Assembly: GCF_049847105.1 (NCBI RefSeq)
Contig: NZ_JBNCNS010000008.1
Location: forward strand, 48,269-112,268
DNA length: 64,000 nucleotides
DNA from: Gordonia sp049847105
GTDB taxonomy: Bacteria > Actinomycetota > Actinomycetes > Mycobacteriales > Mycobacteriaceae
Direction: 5' to 3'
Shown here in pieces: positions 1 through 7,325 of this stretch; position 1 is the first letter of the stretch; each line of letters begins with the position of its first letter. The translations under genes were made by a program, and so were the position numbers. The notes beneath the pieces were generated by a model, which had not been told where the DNA came from, did not search any database, and saw only the letters and a program-made list of their open reading frames with translations.

Positions 1-1492
1 CGGCGCCGATCGGATGCTCCGAGCCCGCCTCGACGGCGGCCGCCGCGCACAGCACTCGATCCTCGTCGAGATGTTCGCCGGCATCCCCGTCGACGACGGT
101 GACCGATTCCACGGTCATCTCGCCCGTGGTGACCGTGCCGGTCTTGTCGAGCACGATGGTGTCGACGCGTCGGGTGGTCTCGAGCACCTCGGGCCCCTTG
201 AGCAGCACCCCGAGTTGTGCGCCCCGGCCGGTGCCGACCATCAGGGCCGTGGGCGTGGCCAGACCGAGTGCGCACGGACAGGCGACGATGAGAACCGCAA
301 CCGCGGCGGTGAACGCGAACGTGACCCCGCCGGACCCGCCCGACACACTGTCCACGCCGAGCCAGAAACCCAGGGCCGCAACGGCAATCGCGATGACGGC
401 CGGCACGAAGAACGACGAGATCCGGTCGGCCAGACGCTGCGCGGCCGCCTTGCCGGCCTGCGCGTCGGCGACCATCTTCGCTATCTGCGCGAGTGCGGTG
501 TCCGCCCCGATCCGGCTCGCGCGCACCACCAGTCGGCCGCTGGTGTTGACCGTTGCGCCGGTCACGTCGTCGCCCTCGGTGACCTCCACCGGTACGGATT
601 CACCGGTGATCATCGATGCGTCGACTGCGGAGGCGCCCTGCACCACCGCCCCGTCGGTCGCGATCCTCTCACCCGGCCGGACGAGGAACTCGTCGCCGAC
701 CGACAACTCCGACACCGGGATTCGTCGTTCCATCCCGTCCACCACGACGGCGACGTCCTTGGCTCCGAGGTCGAGCAGCGCGCGCAGCGCATCCCCGGCA
801 CGCCGCTTCGCCCGCTTCTCGAAGTACCTGCCCGCCAACAGGAATGTGGTGACGCCCGCGGCCGCTTCGAGATAGATGTTCCCCGCGCCGTCGCCGCGGG
901 CGGCGATGAGGTCGAATCCGTGGCGCATCCCTGGCTCCCCGGCGGTCCCGAGGAACAGCGCGTACACCGACCAGGCGAACGCCGCCAGCGTGCCCATGGA
1001 CACGAGCGTGTCCATGGTGGTGGCGCCGTGGCGCAGATTCATCCATGCCGCACGGTGGAACGGATAGGCACCCCACACCACGACCGGCGCGGCGAGGGTG
1101 AGCGAGAGCCACTGCCAGTAGGTGAACTGCCACGCGGGCACCATCGCGAGTGCGACCACCGGGACCGTGAGCACCGCCGACACGATGAGCCGCTGCCGCA
1201 ATCCACGAAGGTCGCGGTCCTCGGGACCGTCCCGCTGCGCGTCGTCGGCGGCGTCCGGCCGATCCCCTGGGGCAGGGACCGGGGTCGCGTCGTAGCCGGC
1301 GCCGCGGACAACCGTCACGAGATCCGTGGAGTCGAGGGTGGACGGGAACTCGACGTGCGCCTGTTCGGTCGCGTAGTTGACCGTCGCGCTGACCCCGTCG
1401 AGTTTGTTGAGCTTGCGTTCGATGCGATTCGCGCACGACGCGCAGGTCATGCCGTCGATGTCGAGATCGATCCGCTCGATGGTGCTGGACAT
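1..1492 (-). CDS. copA: Copper-translocating P1B-type ATPase (CopA), 3' end outside window
   Basis: This inner-membrane pump exports Cu(I) using ATP. The start at 1492 gives a heavy-metal-associated domain with GMTCASC (Cys17 and Cys20), then membrane segments, the TGES phosphatase loop near residue 297, the copper-binding CPC motif at about 405-407 in a membrane helix, and the phosphorylation motif DKTGT at about 449-453. The reading frame stays open to base 1, so the ATP-binding and last membrane segments lie off the window. It is the last visible gene of a csoR-copZ-small ORF-copA array on one strand, with four bases between it and the upstream ORF. The CPC motif and CxxC domain make Cu(I) (or silver) the substrate rather than zinc or cadmium. 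Confidence 0.95.
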   Translation of the reverse strand, partial: MSSTIERIDLDIDGMTCASCANRIERKLNKLDGVSATVNYATEQAHVEFPSTLDSTDLVTVVRGAGYDATPVPAPGDRPDAADDAQRDGPEDRDLRGLRQRLIVSAVLTVPVVALAMVPAWQFTYWQWLSLTLAAPVVVWGAYPFHRAAWMNLRHGATTMDTLVSMGTLAAFAWSVYALFLGTAGEPGMRHGFDLIAARGDGAGNIYLEAAAGVTTFLLAGRYFEKRAKRRAGDALRALLDLGAKDVAVVVDGMERRIPVSELSVGDEFLVRPGERIATDGAVVQGASAVDASMITGESVPVEVTEGDDVTGATVNTSGRLVVRASRIGADTALAQIAKMVADAQAGKAAAQRLADRISSFFVPAVIAIAVAALGFWLGVDSVSGGSGGVTFAFTAAVAVLIVACPCALGLATPTALMVGTGRGAQLGVLLKGPEVLETTRRVDTIVLDKTGTVTTGEMTVESVTVVDGDAGEHLDEDRVLCAAAAVEAGSEHPIGA

Positions 1493-1496
1493 CTCG

Positions 1497-1643
1497 TCAC
1501 TCCGTGTGTTGCTGGTGGACGCCCGGTGGTCCCGCCGGGGCATCACCGCCCCACGGGTCGACCGCTCGTCCGATCCCGAACGCGACGGCGAAAACCGCCG
1601 CCATCGCGATCAGGAAGCCGACGATCCGGGTTCCGGTGGTCAT
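1497..1643 (-). CDS. Small membrane protein between copZ and copA (48 aa)
   Basis: This short ORF starts with ATG overlapping the copZ stop (ATGA) and stops four bases before copA, which is the spacing of a translationally coupled operon gene. It has one hydrophobic helix at about residues 7-26 (VGFLIAMAAVFAVAFGIG) and a short tail ending HQQHTE. From memory, related actinobacteria carry a longer secreted metal-associated protein at this place, beginning with a similar helix; if so, this copy is cut short after the helix. The tail has two histidines but no clear metal site. I do not assign a function; a role in copper handling is inferred from position only. Confidence 0.6.
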   Translation of the reverse strand: MTTGTRIVGFLIAMAAVFAVAFGIGRAVDPWGGDAPAGPPGVHQQHTE

Positions 1644-1843
1644 GTCAGTCGGTAGCCGGCCTCGGAGACAGCGGCCGCGACCTCGTCCCGGTCCAGCACC
1701 CGATCGCTGGTGATCTCGACGGCACCGGTGTCGAGGGACACCTCGACACGATCGACTCCGGAGATCTCACCGATCTCCTCTCGAACAGATGCCACGCAAT
1801 GTCCGCAGGTCATCCCGCTGACGGTAAAGGTGCTGGTGGTCAT
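1640..1843 (-). CDS. copZ: Copper chaperone CopZ
   Basis: A 67-residue single heavy-metal-associated domain with the Cu(I)-binding motif GMTCGHC (Cys13 and Cys16). Proteins of this family carry Cu(I) in the cytosol and hand it to the matching domain of CopA, and can load CsoR. The length is normal for CopZ. A strong ribosome binding site (AAGGAGG) precedes the ATG. The gene lies downstream of csoR on the same strand, separated by about 145 bases that hold a tandem repeat, and its stop overlaps the start of the next small ORF. Confidence 0.93.
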   Translation of the reverse strand: MTTSTFTVSGMTCGHCVASVREEIGEISGVDRVEVSLDTGAVEITSDRVLDRDEVAAAVSEAGYRLT

Positions 1844-1875
1844 GAAGAACCCTCCTTGCGGTGGTTGTCGCCGCC

Positions 1876-1980
1876 ATTGTGTTACTGCGATTGTGTTACT
1901 GCGATTGTGTTACTGCGATTGTGTTTTTGCGATTGTGTTACGGCGATTGTGTTACCGCAGTTGCGTTACCGCGGTTGTGG
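1876..1980. repeat. 14-bp tandem repeat between csoR and copZ, about 7 copies
   Basis: Seven head-to-tail copies of a 14-base unit (plus strand ATTGTGTTACTGCG) run from 1876 to 1973, with a partial eighth. The first three are identical and later ones drift (TTTTTGCG, TTACGGCG, TTACCGCA). The array fills most of the gap between the csoR stop and the copZ ribosome binding site, so it would lie inside the copper operon transcript. No open frame through it looks like protein. Confidence 0.9.
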
Positions 1981-1988
1981 ACACCCGG

Positions 1989-2282
1989 TCAGGACCGGAC
2001 CAGGCGCGTGATCGCCTGCATCGCCTCGTCGACCTTCTCCTGACCCGCGGCGTCGCTCTCCTGTGCCGCGTTCACGACACAGTGGTTCATGTGCTCCTCG
2101 AGGAGGCCGAGTCCGACCGCCTGCAGAGCCTTGGTCATCGCGGAGACCTGGGTCAGGATGTCGATGCAGTAGGCCTCCTCGTCGACCATGCGCTGCAACC
2201 CCCGGGCCTGGCCCTCGATGCGGCGAAGTCTCCGCAGGTAGTCGTCCTTGCGACCGATGTACCCGTGCTGTGCATGCTCCAT
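1989..2282 (-). CDS. csoR: Copper-sensing repressor CsoR
   Basis: A 97-residue all-helical DUF156 protein. The Cu(I) ligands of the family are present as Cys39, His64 and Cys68 (AYCID, then EEHMNHC), so this is a copper sensor rather than the formaldehyde sensor FrmR or the persulfide sensor CstR. In the known mechanism the apo-tetramer binds GC-rich dyads with TACCCC arms and lets go when Cu(I) binds. Such dyads lie just upstream of its own start (2316-2371) and before the second copper ATPase (9423-9439), which fits autoregulation and control of both loci. Confidence 0.93.
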   Translation of the reverse strand: MEHAQHGYIGRKDDYLRRLRRIEGQARGLQRMVDEEAYCIDILTQVSAMTKALQAVGLGLLEEHMNHCVVNAAQESDAAGQEKVDEAMQAITRLVRS

Positions 2283-2315
2283 CAGTGCAATCCTCTCGAC
2301 GTCCTCGGGTTACCA

Positions 2316-2371
2316 GTACCCCCTACAGGTATACCATCCCGAGATGTATACCGGTACCCCCATAGGGTAAC
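2316..2371 (-). promoter_or_regulatory. Two CsoR-type operators upstream of csoR
   Basis: Two dyads with TACC/GGTA arms and C- and G-tracts are visible: TACCCCCTACAGGTA at 2317-2331 and TACCCCCATAGGGTA at 2355-2369. Between them are TATACC and TATACA elements on the minus strand that could serve as the -10 box. They resemble known CsoR boxes and the better dyad at 9423-9439. Bound CsoR would cover the csoR promoter. Confidence 0.75.
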
Positions 2372-2417
2372 CAGAAGGCCGGCCGCGCGACATGTCTCGT
2401 CACCACGGGACGGAGGG

Positions 2418-3485
2418 CTATTCGTTACGCGATGCGCGCACCGCCGCGGCCAGGTTCTCCAGCGCGGCGGCGACCTCGCTCAACGCTGCTGCGAGATCGG
2501 CATCACCCCGGCCCGGCGCGGGGGTCGGCGAAGCTGCCTGCGTGGCAGCACCATGGGCCGATGTCGCCGACGATGCGGTCGGCTGCGACGTTGCGTGGGG
2601 CTTACGCTCCGGCTGCTCCGCCTGAGGCGGTGGCGAGGCGGGCGGCGGCGAGGCGGGCGGCGGCGAGGCCGGCGGAGTCGGCTTGGGCGGCGGACCGGCG
2701 GGCGATTGCGGCGATTGCGGCGTGCCGGAGTCTGCGTCCGGAAGCCGGTGACGACTGCCCGGCCGGGGCGCCGACGGCGTCGGAGGCTCGGCGTCGGTGG
2801 AGCGACGTCCCGGCCGATATCCGTCGTGCCGACCGCCCGCGTTCGCGTGGGCGCCGGGCACCGGGGCAGCGGGGCGCGAGGCCGGACGCCCGCCTGTTCG
2901 GGCCGCGTCCTGCGACGACGATTCCTGAGTGGCCGATCCCTGGGTGGCCGACTGCTGGGCGGCCGTCCGGACCACCGGGATGTGGGTGTCGGTCGTCATC
3001 CGCATCCGGTCGGGCTGGTGCGGGGCCTGCCCGGGATGCGCGGGTGGCGCGGGCGTCCGCGGCCCAGGAGGCCCCGGCCTGGGCATCGGCCGAGGGATCT
3101 CGCCGGACTGACCGGGGCCCTGAGTCGGCGTCTGGCCCGTCGCCGGATGGGGTCCGCGAATCTCGGTCGGCGCGTGACCGTTGGACGGCGCGAAGAAGTG
3201 CTGGCCGCCGTGGCTCGCGAAGTACAGGCACGCGGCGCCCTGTGGCGAACGCACCGAACACGGGTTGCGTTCGATGAGCGATTGCGCGTGGTCGTCGAAG
3301 TCGTTCCATTCCAGCCACAGTCGACGGTCGGCCCGTGGCCGGACGCTCGCGTCGGTCGCATGGTTGCCCTGATGGCCCGCCGCGAGCCGGCAGTGCAACA
3401 ACCACTCGGATTGGCCCGTCAGCCCCAGCGCGGCACGCTCCGCGGGCGTGCATACGACCGTCGACCAGCAACCCTCGCCGTTCAT
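2418..3485 (-). CDS. Proline-rich hypothetical protein with cysteine-containing N-terminal domain
   Basis: I do not recognise a named family. The 355-residue protein has an ordered-looking N-terminal part (about residues 1-100) with five cysteines (C6, C12, C32, C76, C85) and a HCRLAAGHQGNH stretch that could bind metal, then a long low-complexity region rich in Pro, Ala, Gly, Gln and Thr, including a PPASP repeat coded by an imperfect 15-bp DNA repeat near 2629-2672. The last 35 residues form an amphipathic alanine- and leucine-rich helix. No signal peptide or membrane segment is seen. GGAGAGG precedes the ATG. It stands alone between csoR and a hydrolase. Confidence 0.7.
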   Translation of the reverse strand: MNGEGCWSTVVCTPAERAALGLTGQSEWLLHCRLAAGHQGNHATDASVRPRADRRLWLEWNDFDDHAQSLIERNPCSVRSPQGAACLYFASHGGQHFFAPSNGHAPTEIRGPHPATGQTPTQGPGQSGEIPRPMPRPGPPGPRTPAPPAHPGQAPHQPDRMRMTTDTHIPVVRTAAQQSATQGSATQESSSQDAARTGGRPASRPAAPVPGAHANAGGRHDGYRPGRRSTDAEPPTPSAPRPGSRHRLPDADSGTPQSPQSPAGPPPKPTPPASPPPASPPPASPPPQAEQPERKPHATSQPTASSATSAHGAATQAASPTPAPGRGDADLAAALSEVAAALENLAAAVRASRNE

Positions 3486-3725
3486 CCGGCCTCTCCTTCG
3501 CGCTTCACGCGCATGTGCGATCGATCAAGACAACCTGCCCCCGCTTGTGACCATGCCGCGTACGAGACGACTGTCGGCCAACGGTACGTGCGCTCCCGAT
3601 GCTTCCCCGCGGCCAGTCTACGAAGGAACCGACCGTCCCCGCCATAGACGCGGCCCATGTCGCCGGGCCGGATGTCGAGCGGGTGGTCGAGCGGGTGGTC
3701 GGGGCGGGTGAACGGCGGGCACCGC

Positions 3726-4595
3726 CTAACGGTGTGCACCGATGAAGTCGAGGACGACCTGGGTGAAGGCGTCGTTGTCGTCGGCGGCGGCCGTGTGGGC
3801 GGCGTCCGTGAGTTCGATCACCTCTGCGGACGGGACCACCTCGCGGAACCCGGCGACCGCGTCCTCGGGGACGACGTCGGAGAGCTTGCCGCGGATCAAC
3901 AGGATCGGGACCGTCAGCGACGCGAGCTGCTCCTCCAGATGCTCGGCCCGCACGAAGCGGTCGTCCCCCGGTTTCGACGCCACGAACGCCGGGTCCCAGT
4001 GCCAGTACCAGCGACCGTCCTCACCTGCACGCAGATTGCGTTTGAGTCCTTCCGGGTGGAAGGTCTTGGGTCGGTGCGGGAGATATGCGGCGATGGCCTC
4101 TGCCGCGTCCTCGAGTGTGTCGAATCCGCCGACGTTGGCCGTCATGAAATCGCGAATCCGGGCGCTCCCGGCCTGGTCGAAGCGCGGGACCACGTCGACG
4201 AGCACCAACCCGCGCGCCTTCTCGGCCCCGAGTTCGGCGGCTGCGCCGATGCTGCTGAGCCCGCCCATGCTGGCACCGACGAGCGTGACCGGCGTGCCGA
4301 TCTGCTCGACCACCGCGACGACGTCGGCGGTGAACAGTTCCAGGCTGTACCGACCGCTCGGGGACCAGTCGCTGGCGCCGTGACCTCGCGTGTCGAGCGA
4401 CACCACATGAGTGCCGGCGGCCGCCAGGAACTGACCTGTCTGCTTCCACGAGTGCCGGGTCTGCCCGCCACCGTGCAGCATTACGATCGTCGGGCCGACC
4501 TCGTCGTCGGCCGGCCGCCACTCGTCGGCGCGCAGCGTGATCCCGTCGACGCCGGTGAACGAGATCTGATCGGGCTGGACGGCAGGGCGCGACAT
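3726..4595 (-). CDS. Alpha/beta-fold hydrolase
   Basis: A 289-residue hydrolase with the oxyanion-hole motif HGGGQTRHSW near residues 41-50, the nucleophile elbow GASMGG (Ser near 110), an acidic residue after strand 6 in the RGKLSDVV segment and the catalytic His in the DAAHTAA segment near the C-terminus. The cap region is short. Relatives include peroxidase-like and epoxide-hydrolase-like enzymes; the substrate cannot be told. No signal peptide, so cytosolic. It lies just downstream of another hydrolase on the same strand (gap of about 57 bases), so the two may be co-transcribed. Confidence 0.9.
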   Translation of the reverse strand: MSRPAVQPDQISFTGVDGITLRADEWRPADDEVGPTIVMLHGGGQTRHSWKQTGQFLAAAGTHVVSLDTRGHGASDWSPSGRYSLELFTADVVAVVEQIGTPVTLVGASMGGLSSIGAAAELGAEKARGLVLVDVVPRFDQAGSARIRDFMTANVGGFDTLEDAAEAIAAYLPHRPKTFHPEGLKRNLRAGEDGRWYWHWDPAFVASKPGDDRFVRAEHLEEQLASLTVPILLIRGKLSDVVPEDAVAGFREVVPSAEVIELTDAAHTAAADDNDAFTQVVLDFIGAHR

Positions 4596-4652
4596 GGGGT
4601 CGATTGTGCGCCGGACCTCACCACCGGTGCGCCCCGGGGCGCCGACCGAGGT

Positions 4653-5540
4653 TCACGAACCGAGGAAGTCGACGACCCGGCGATGCACCGGATCGGGTCG
4701 ATCCAGATGAACGAAATGGCCTGCGTGATCGATCCTGGCGACCTCGCTGCCCGCCGGCAGCAACTCGGTCAATCCGTCGGTGAAATCCACCTGCATGCAT
4801 CCGTCCAGCGCGCCGTGCAGGTAGAGCAACGGTGTCCGGGGTGGCCGCAGCCAATCCGTGGCGTGGTCGGCATATCGGGCGCCGACGCGGGGGCGCAGCA
4901 TGGCCCGGTAGTACCCGACGACGGCCGATCCGTGGGCGCGATTCGGCACCGTGGCCAGCGCGTTGTCGATGTCATCGACGTTCGGGAACGGCCCCCAGTG
5001 CCGCCAGAGCGTCGGGATGAGCCACCCGAGAACTCGCTCCGGGAGGAACGGGATCTGGTTGAAGCCGATATACCAGCTCATCGCCATCTGTCGAGGGATG
5101 AGGCGCAACCGCGCACGCACCGACGTCCCCGCGTGTCGCATCGCGGCGATCGGCGGCACCGCGACCGCGACGACGCGCCGGAACGGGTGGTCGTCGCGGG
5201 CGAGGATCGCGTGGGCGGTCAGCGCGCCCCAGTCGTGTCCGATCAGGACCGCCCGATCGTCGCCGCCGAGTTCGTGGTGCAGCGCCAGGACGTCGTGGGC
5301 GAGCGCCGCCACGTGATAGTCGCCGTCGGCCGGGATCTCGGACGGCGCGTAGCCGCGGGTGAACGGCGCGACCACCCGATACCCGGCCGACACGAGTTCG
5401 GGCGCGAGGTGTCGCCACGTCCACGCGGAATCCGGGAAACCGTGCAGGCAGATGGCGAGCGGCGCATCGGGCTCCCCCCAGGTGAGGGCATGCAGACGGA
5501 TGTGGCCGAGGTCGACGACGACTCGTCCGGGCGCGGTCAT
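4653..5540 (-). CDS. Alpha/beta hydrolase, epoxide hydrolase-like
   Basis: This 295-residue enzyme has HGFPDSAWTW (oxyanion hole) followed by GHDWGA, in which Asp is the nucleophile; that pattern is typical of epoxide hydrolases and haloalkane dehalogenases. A late DHAGHFVH segment supplies the base. I chose the ATG at 5540 because an upstream in-frame start at 5714 would run 58 low-complexity residues through the end of nadB. An epoxide hydrolase is more likely than a dehalogenase, since the Trp that follows the Asp occurs in both but the cap region looks epoxide hydrolase-like. The substrate is unknown. It follows nadB by about 40 bases on the same strand. Confidence 0.88.
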   Translation of the reverse strand: MTAPGRVVVDLGHIRLHALTWGEPDAPLAICLHGFPDSAWTWRHLAPELVSAGYRVVAPFTRGYAPSEIPADGDYHVAALAHDVLALHHELGGDDRAVLIGHDWGALTAHAILARDDHPFRRVVAVAVPPIAAMRHAGTSVRARLRLIPRQMAMSWYIGFNQIPFLPERVLGWLIPTLWRHWGPFPNVDDIDNALATVPNRAHGSAVVGYYRAMLRPRVGARYADHATDWLRPPRTPLLYLHGALDGCMQVDFTDGLTELLPAGSEVARIDHAGHFVHLDRPDPVHRRVVDFLGS

Positions 5541-5577
5541 GCTCGCCGACGTTACCGCTCCGGGTCGGGCCGACAGC

Positions 5578-7218
5578 TCAGGACACCAGCGCGTGGATGC
5601 CGGTGATGATCTCGCTGCCGTCGCACTCGGTGAGCTCGCCGTCGAGCCAGCCGAAACACCGCGTCCGCGCCGGCGGGTCGGTGTGCGGATGGTCGATCCG
5701 CGTGTGACAGCCACGCGATTCGGTGCGCGCTCGCGCCGCCTCCACGACGACCCGGGCAGTCAAGGTCAGCGCGGCGTCCTCGATGTCGGCGTCGGTGACC
5801 GCCGCCCGGTCCGGGAGGCTGCTCAGCGCTGTGGCGATCCGGGCCAGCCCGTCGGCGTCCCGGCGGAGCGCGACCGATCGGGACATGTTGTCCTGCAGCT
5901 CTTTCCGAGTCATCGCCGGATGCATCCCCAGCGTCACGGCGACGCCCTCGCTCACCCAGTTGCCCCGACGCCCGACCGCAACCTCGGCGGCCCGCCGGCC
6001 CATGACCAGCCCCTCCAGCAAGCTGTTCGACGCCAGCCGGTTCCCGCCGTGCAGTCCGGTCCGGGCGACCTCACCCGCGGCCAGCAGCCCGGGCACCGCC
6101 GTCCGGCCGTCGACGTCGGTGAGCACGCCGCCGCACTGGTAATGCGCACCCGGCACCACCGGAATGAGGCCGGCGGACACGTCGAGTCCGGCGGCGGCGA
6201 TGCCCGCGGTCACCGTGGGGAATCGGGTCGGGAAATCGGCGATCGACCGGACGTCGAGATAGACGCACGGGTGGCCGGATTCGGCGATCCTCGCCTCGAC
6301 GGCATTGGCGACCACGTCGCGCGGCGCGAGATCACCCATCGGGTGCACCCCGGCGGTCACCGGGTCGCCGTCGACGTCCACCAGCCGGCCGCCCTCGCCG
6401 CGCACGGCCTCGCTGATCAGCGTGCGCCGGCCGCGTGCACCGTCGACGAACAGCATCGTCGGGTGGAACTGGATGAACTCCATGTCCGCGACGACGGCCC
6501 CGGCCCGCAGCGCGAGGGCGATGCCGTCGGCGGTCGCGCCGGACGGATTGGTGGTGGCGGCATAGAGGTGACCGCTGCCGCCGGTGGCGAGCAGGACGGT
6601 CGGCGCATGGACGACACGGTCCCGCCCCTGCCGCCGGTAGGCGACCCCGACCGTCTGGCCGTCGGCACGCAGGATCGCGGTGGCGACCGCGTCGTCGTGG
6701 CTCGTGATCGCCAGGGATCGCGAGGCGGCCCGTAGCCGGCGCACCAGTGCGTGCTGCACCCGGGCACCCGTCGCGTCGCCGCCGGCATGGATGATGCGGC
6801 GCACCGAGTGACCGCCTTCACGGGTCCGGAGCAACTCCCCGTCGGTGCCGCGGTCGAACTCGGCACCCCAGCCGATCAACCCGGACACGGCGGGCCACCC
6901 GTCGTCGAGGATGGGTCGGGCGATCCGCGGATCCGTCAGGCCTGCCCCGGCGCCCACTGTGTCGGCGAGATGCAGGTCGACCGAGTCCGTGGGGTAACCG
7001 GGTTCGACGACGGCGATCCCGCCCTGCGCATAGAAGGTCGAGGTCGCCTGTTCTACCCGATCCGGATGCCATGCGGGCCCCTTGGTGAGAATCACCACGC
7101 GCAGTCCCGCCTCGGCGGCACGCAGGGCGGCGGTCAGTCCGGCCACACCGGCACCGACCACAACGAAGTCGGCACGCGTCTCGTCGCGCTGGTCACGGCT
7201 CATCTCGTTCTGGGCCAT
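5578..7218 (-). CDS. nadB: L-aspartate oxidase NadB
   Basis: NadB oxidises L-aspartate to iminoaspartate with FAD, the first step of de novo NAD synthesis. The 546-residue protein begins with the FAD-binding GAGVAGL motif and has the succinate dehydrogenase/fumarate reductase family features: a QGGIA loop, GGHSVRRI, the EFIQFHPT segment, the RGEGG motif and a C-terminal helical domain. AGAGGTGCGAG precedes the chosen ATG; an upstream in-frame start would add 92 unlikely residues. In most actinobacteria nadB sits between nadA and nadC. Here neither is next to it; it lies between a copper ATPase and hydrolases, so this could be a second or relocated copy. Confidence 0.9.
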   Translation of the reverse strand: MAQNEMSRDQRDETRADFVVVGAGVAGLTAALRAAEAGLRVVILTKGPAWHPDRVEQATSTFYAQGGIAVVEPGYPTDSVDLHLADTVGAGAGLTDPRIARPILDDGWPAVSGLIGWGAEFDRGTDGELLRTREGGHSVRRIIHAGGDATGARVQHALVRRLRAASRSLAITSHDDAVATAILRADGQTVGVAYRRQGRDRVVHAPTVLLATGGSGHLYAATTNPSGATADGIALALRAGAVVADMEFIQFHPTMLFVDGARGRRTLISEAVRGEGGRLVDVDGDPVTAGVHPMGDLAPRDVVANAVEARIAESGHPCVYLDVRSIADFPTRFPTVTAGIAAAGLDVSAGLIPVVPGAHYQCGGVLTDVDGRTAVPGLLAAGEVARTGLHGGNRLASNSLLEGLVMGRRAAEVAVGRRGNWVSEGVAVTLGMHPAMTRKELQDNMSRSVALRRDADGLARIATALSSLPDRAAVTDADIEDAALTLTARVVVEAARARTESRGCHTRIDHPHTDPPARTRCFGWLDGELTECDGSEIITGIHALVS

Positions 7219-7325
7219 CTCGCACCTCTCGCGGGGGAACGTCGATGTGAGGATCAACCACGCCGACCTGTTTTCGATTCCCAGTCGAAAACCATACCCC
7301 TCCCCCGTGCTCCGGGGGACGGCCG

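Noticed and set aside
14..2011. A 665-codon plus-strand open frame across the copper genes
   Set aside because: It is opposite to copA and copZ, whose motifs are clear; its sequence is Arg/Gly/His-rich with no domain, as expected for the antisense of GC-rich genes.
2629..2672. GC-rich 15-bp repeat as a separate element
   Set aside because: It lies in frame in the proline-rich gene and codes PPASP repeats, so it is described with that gene.
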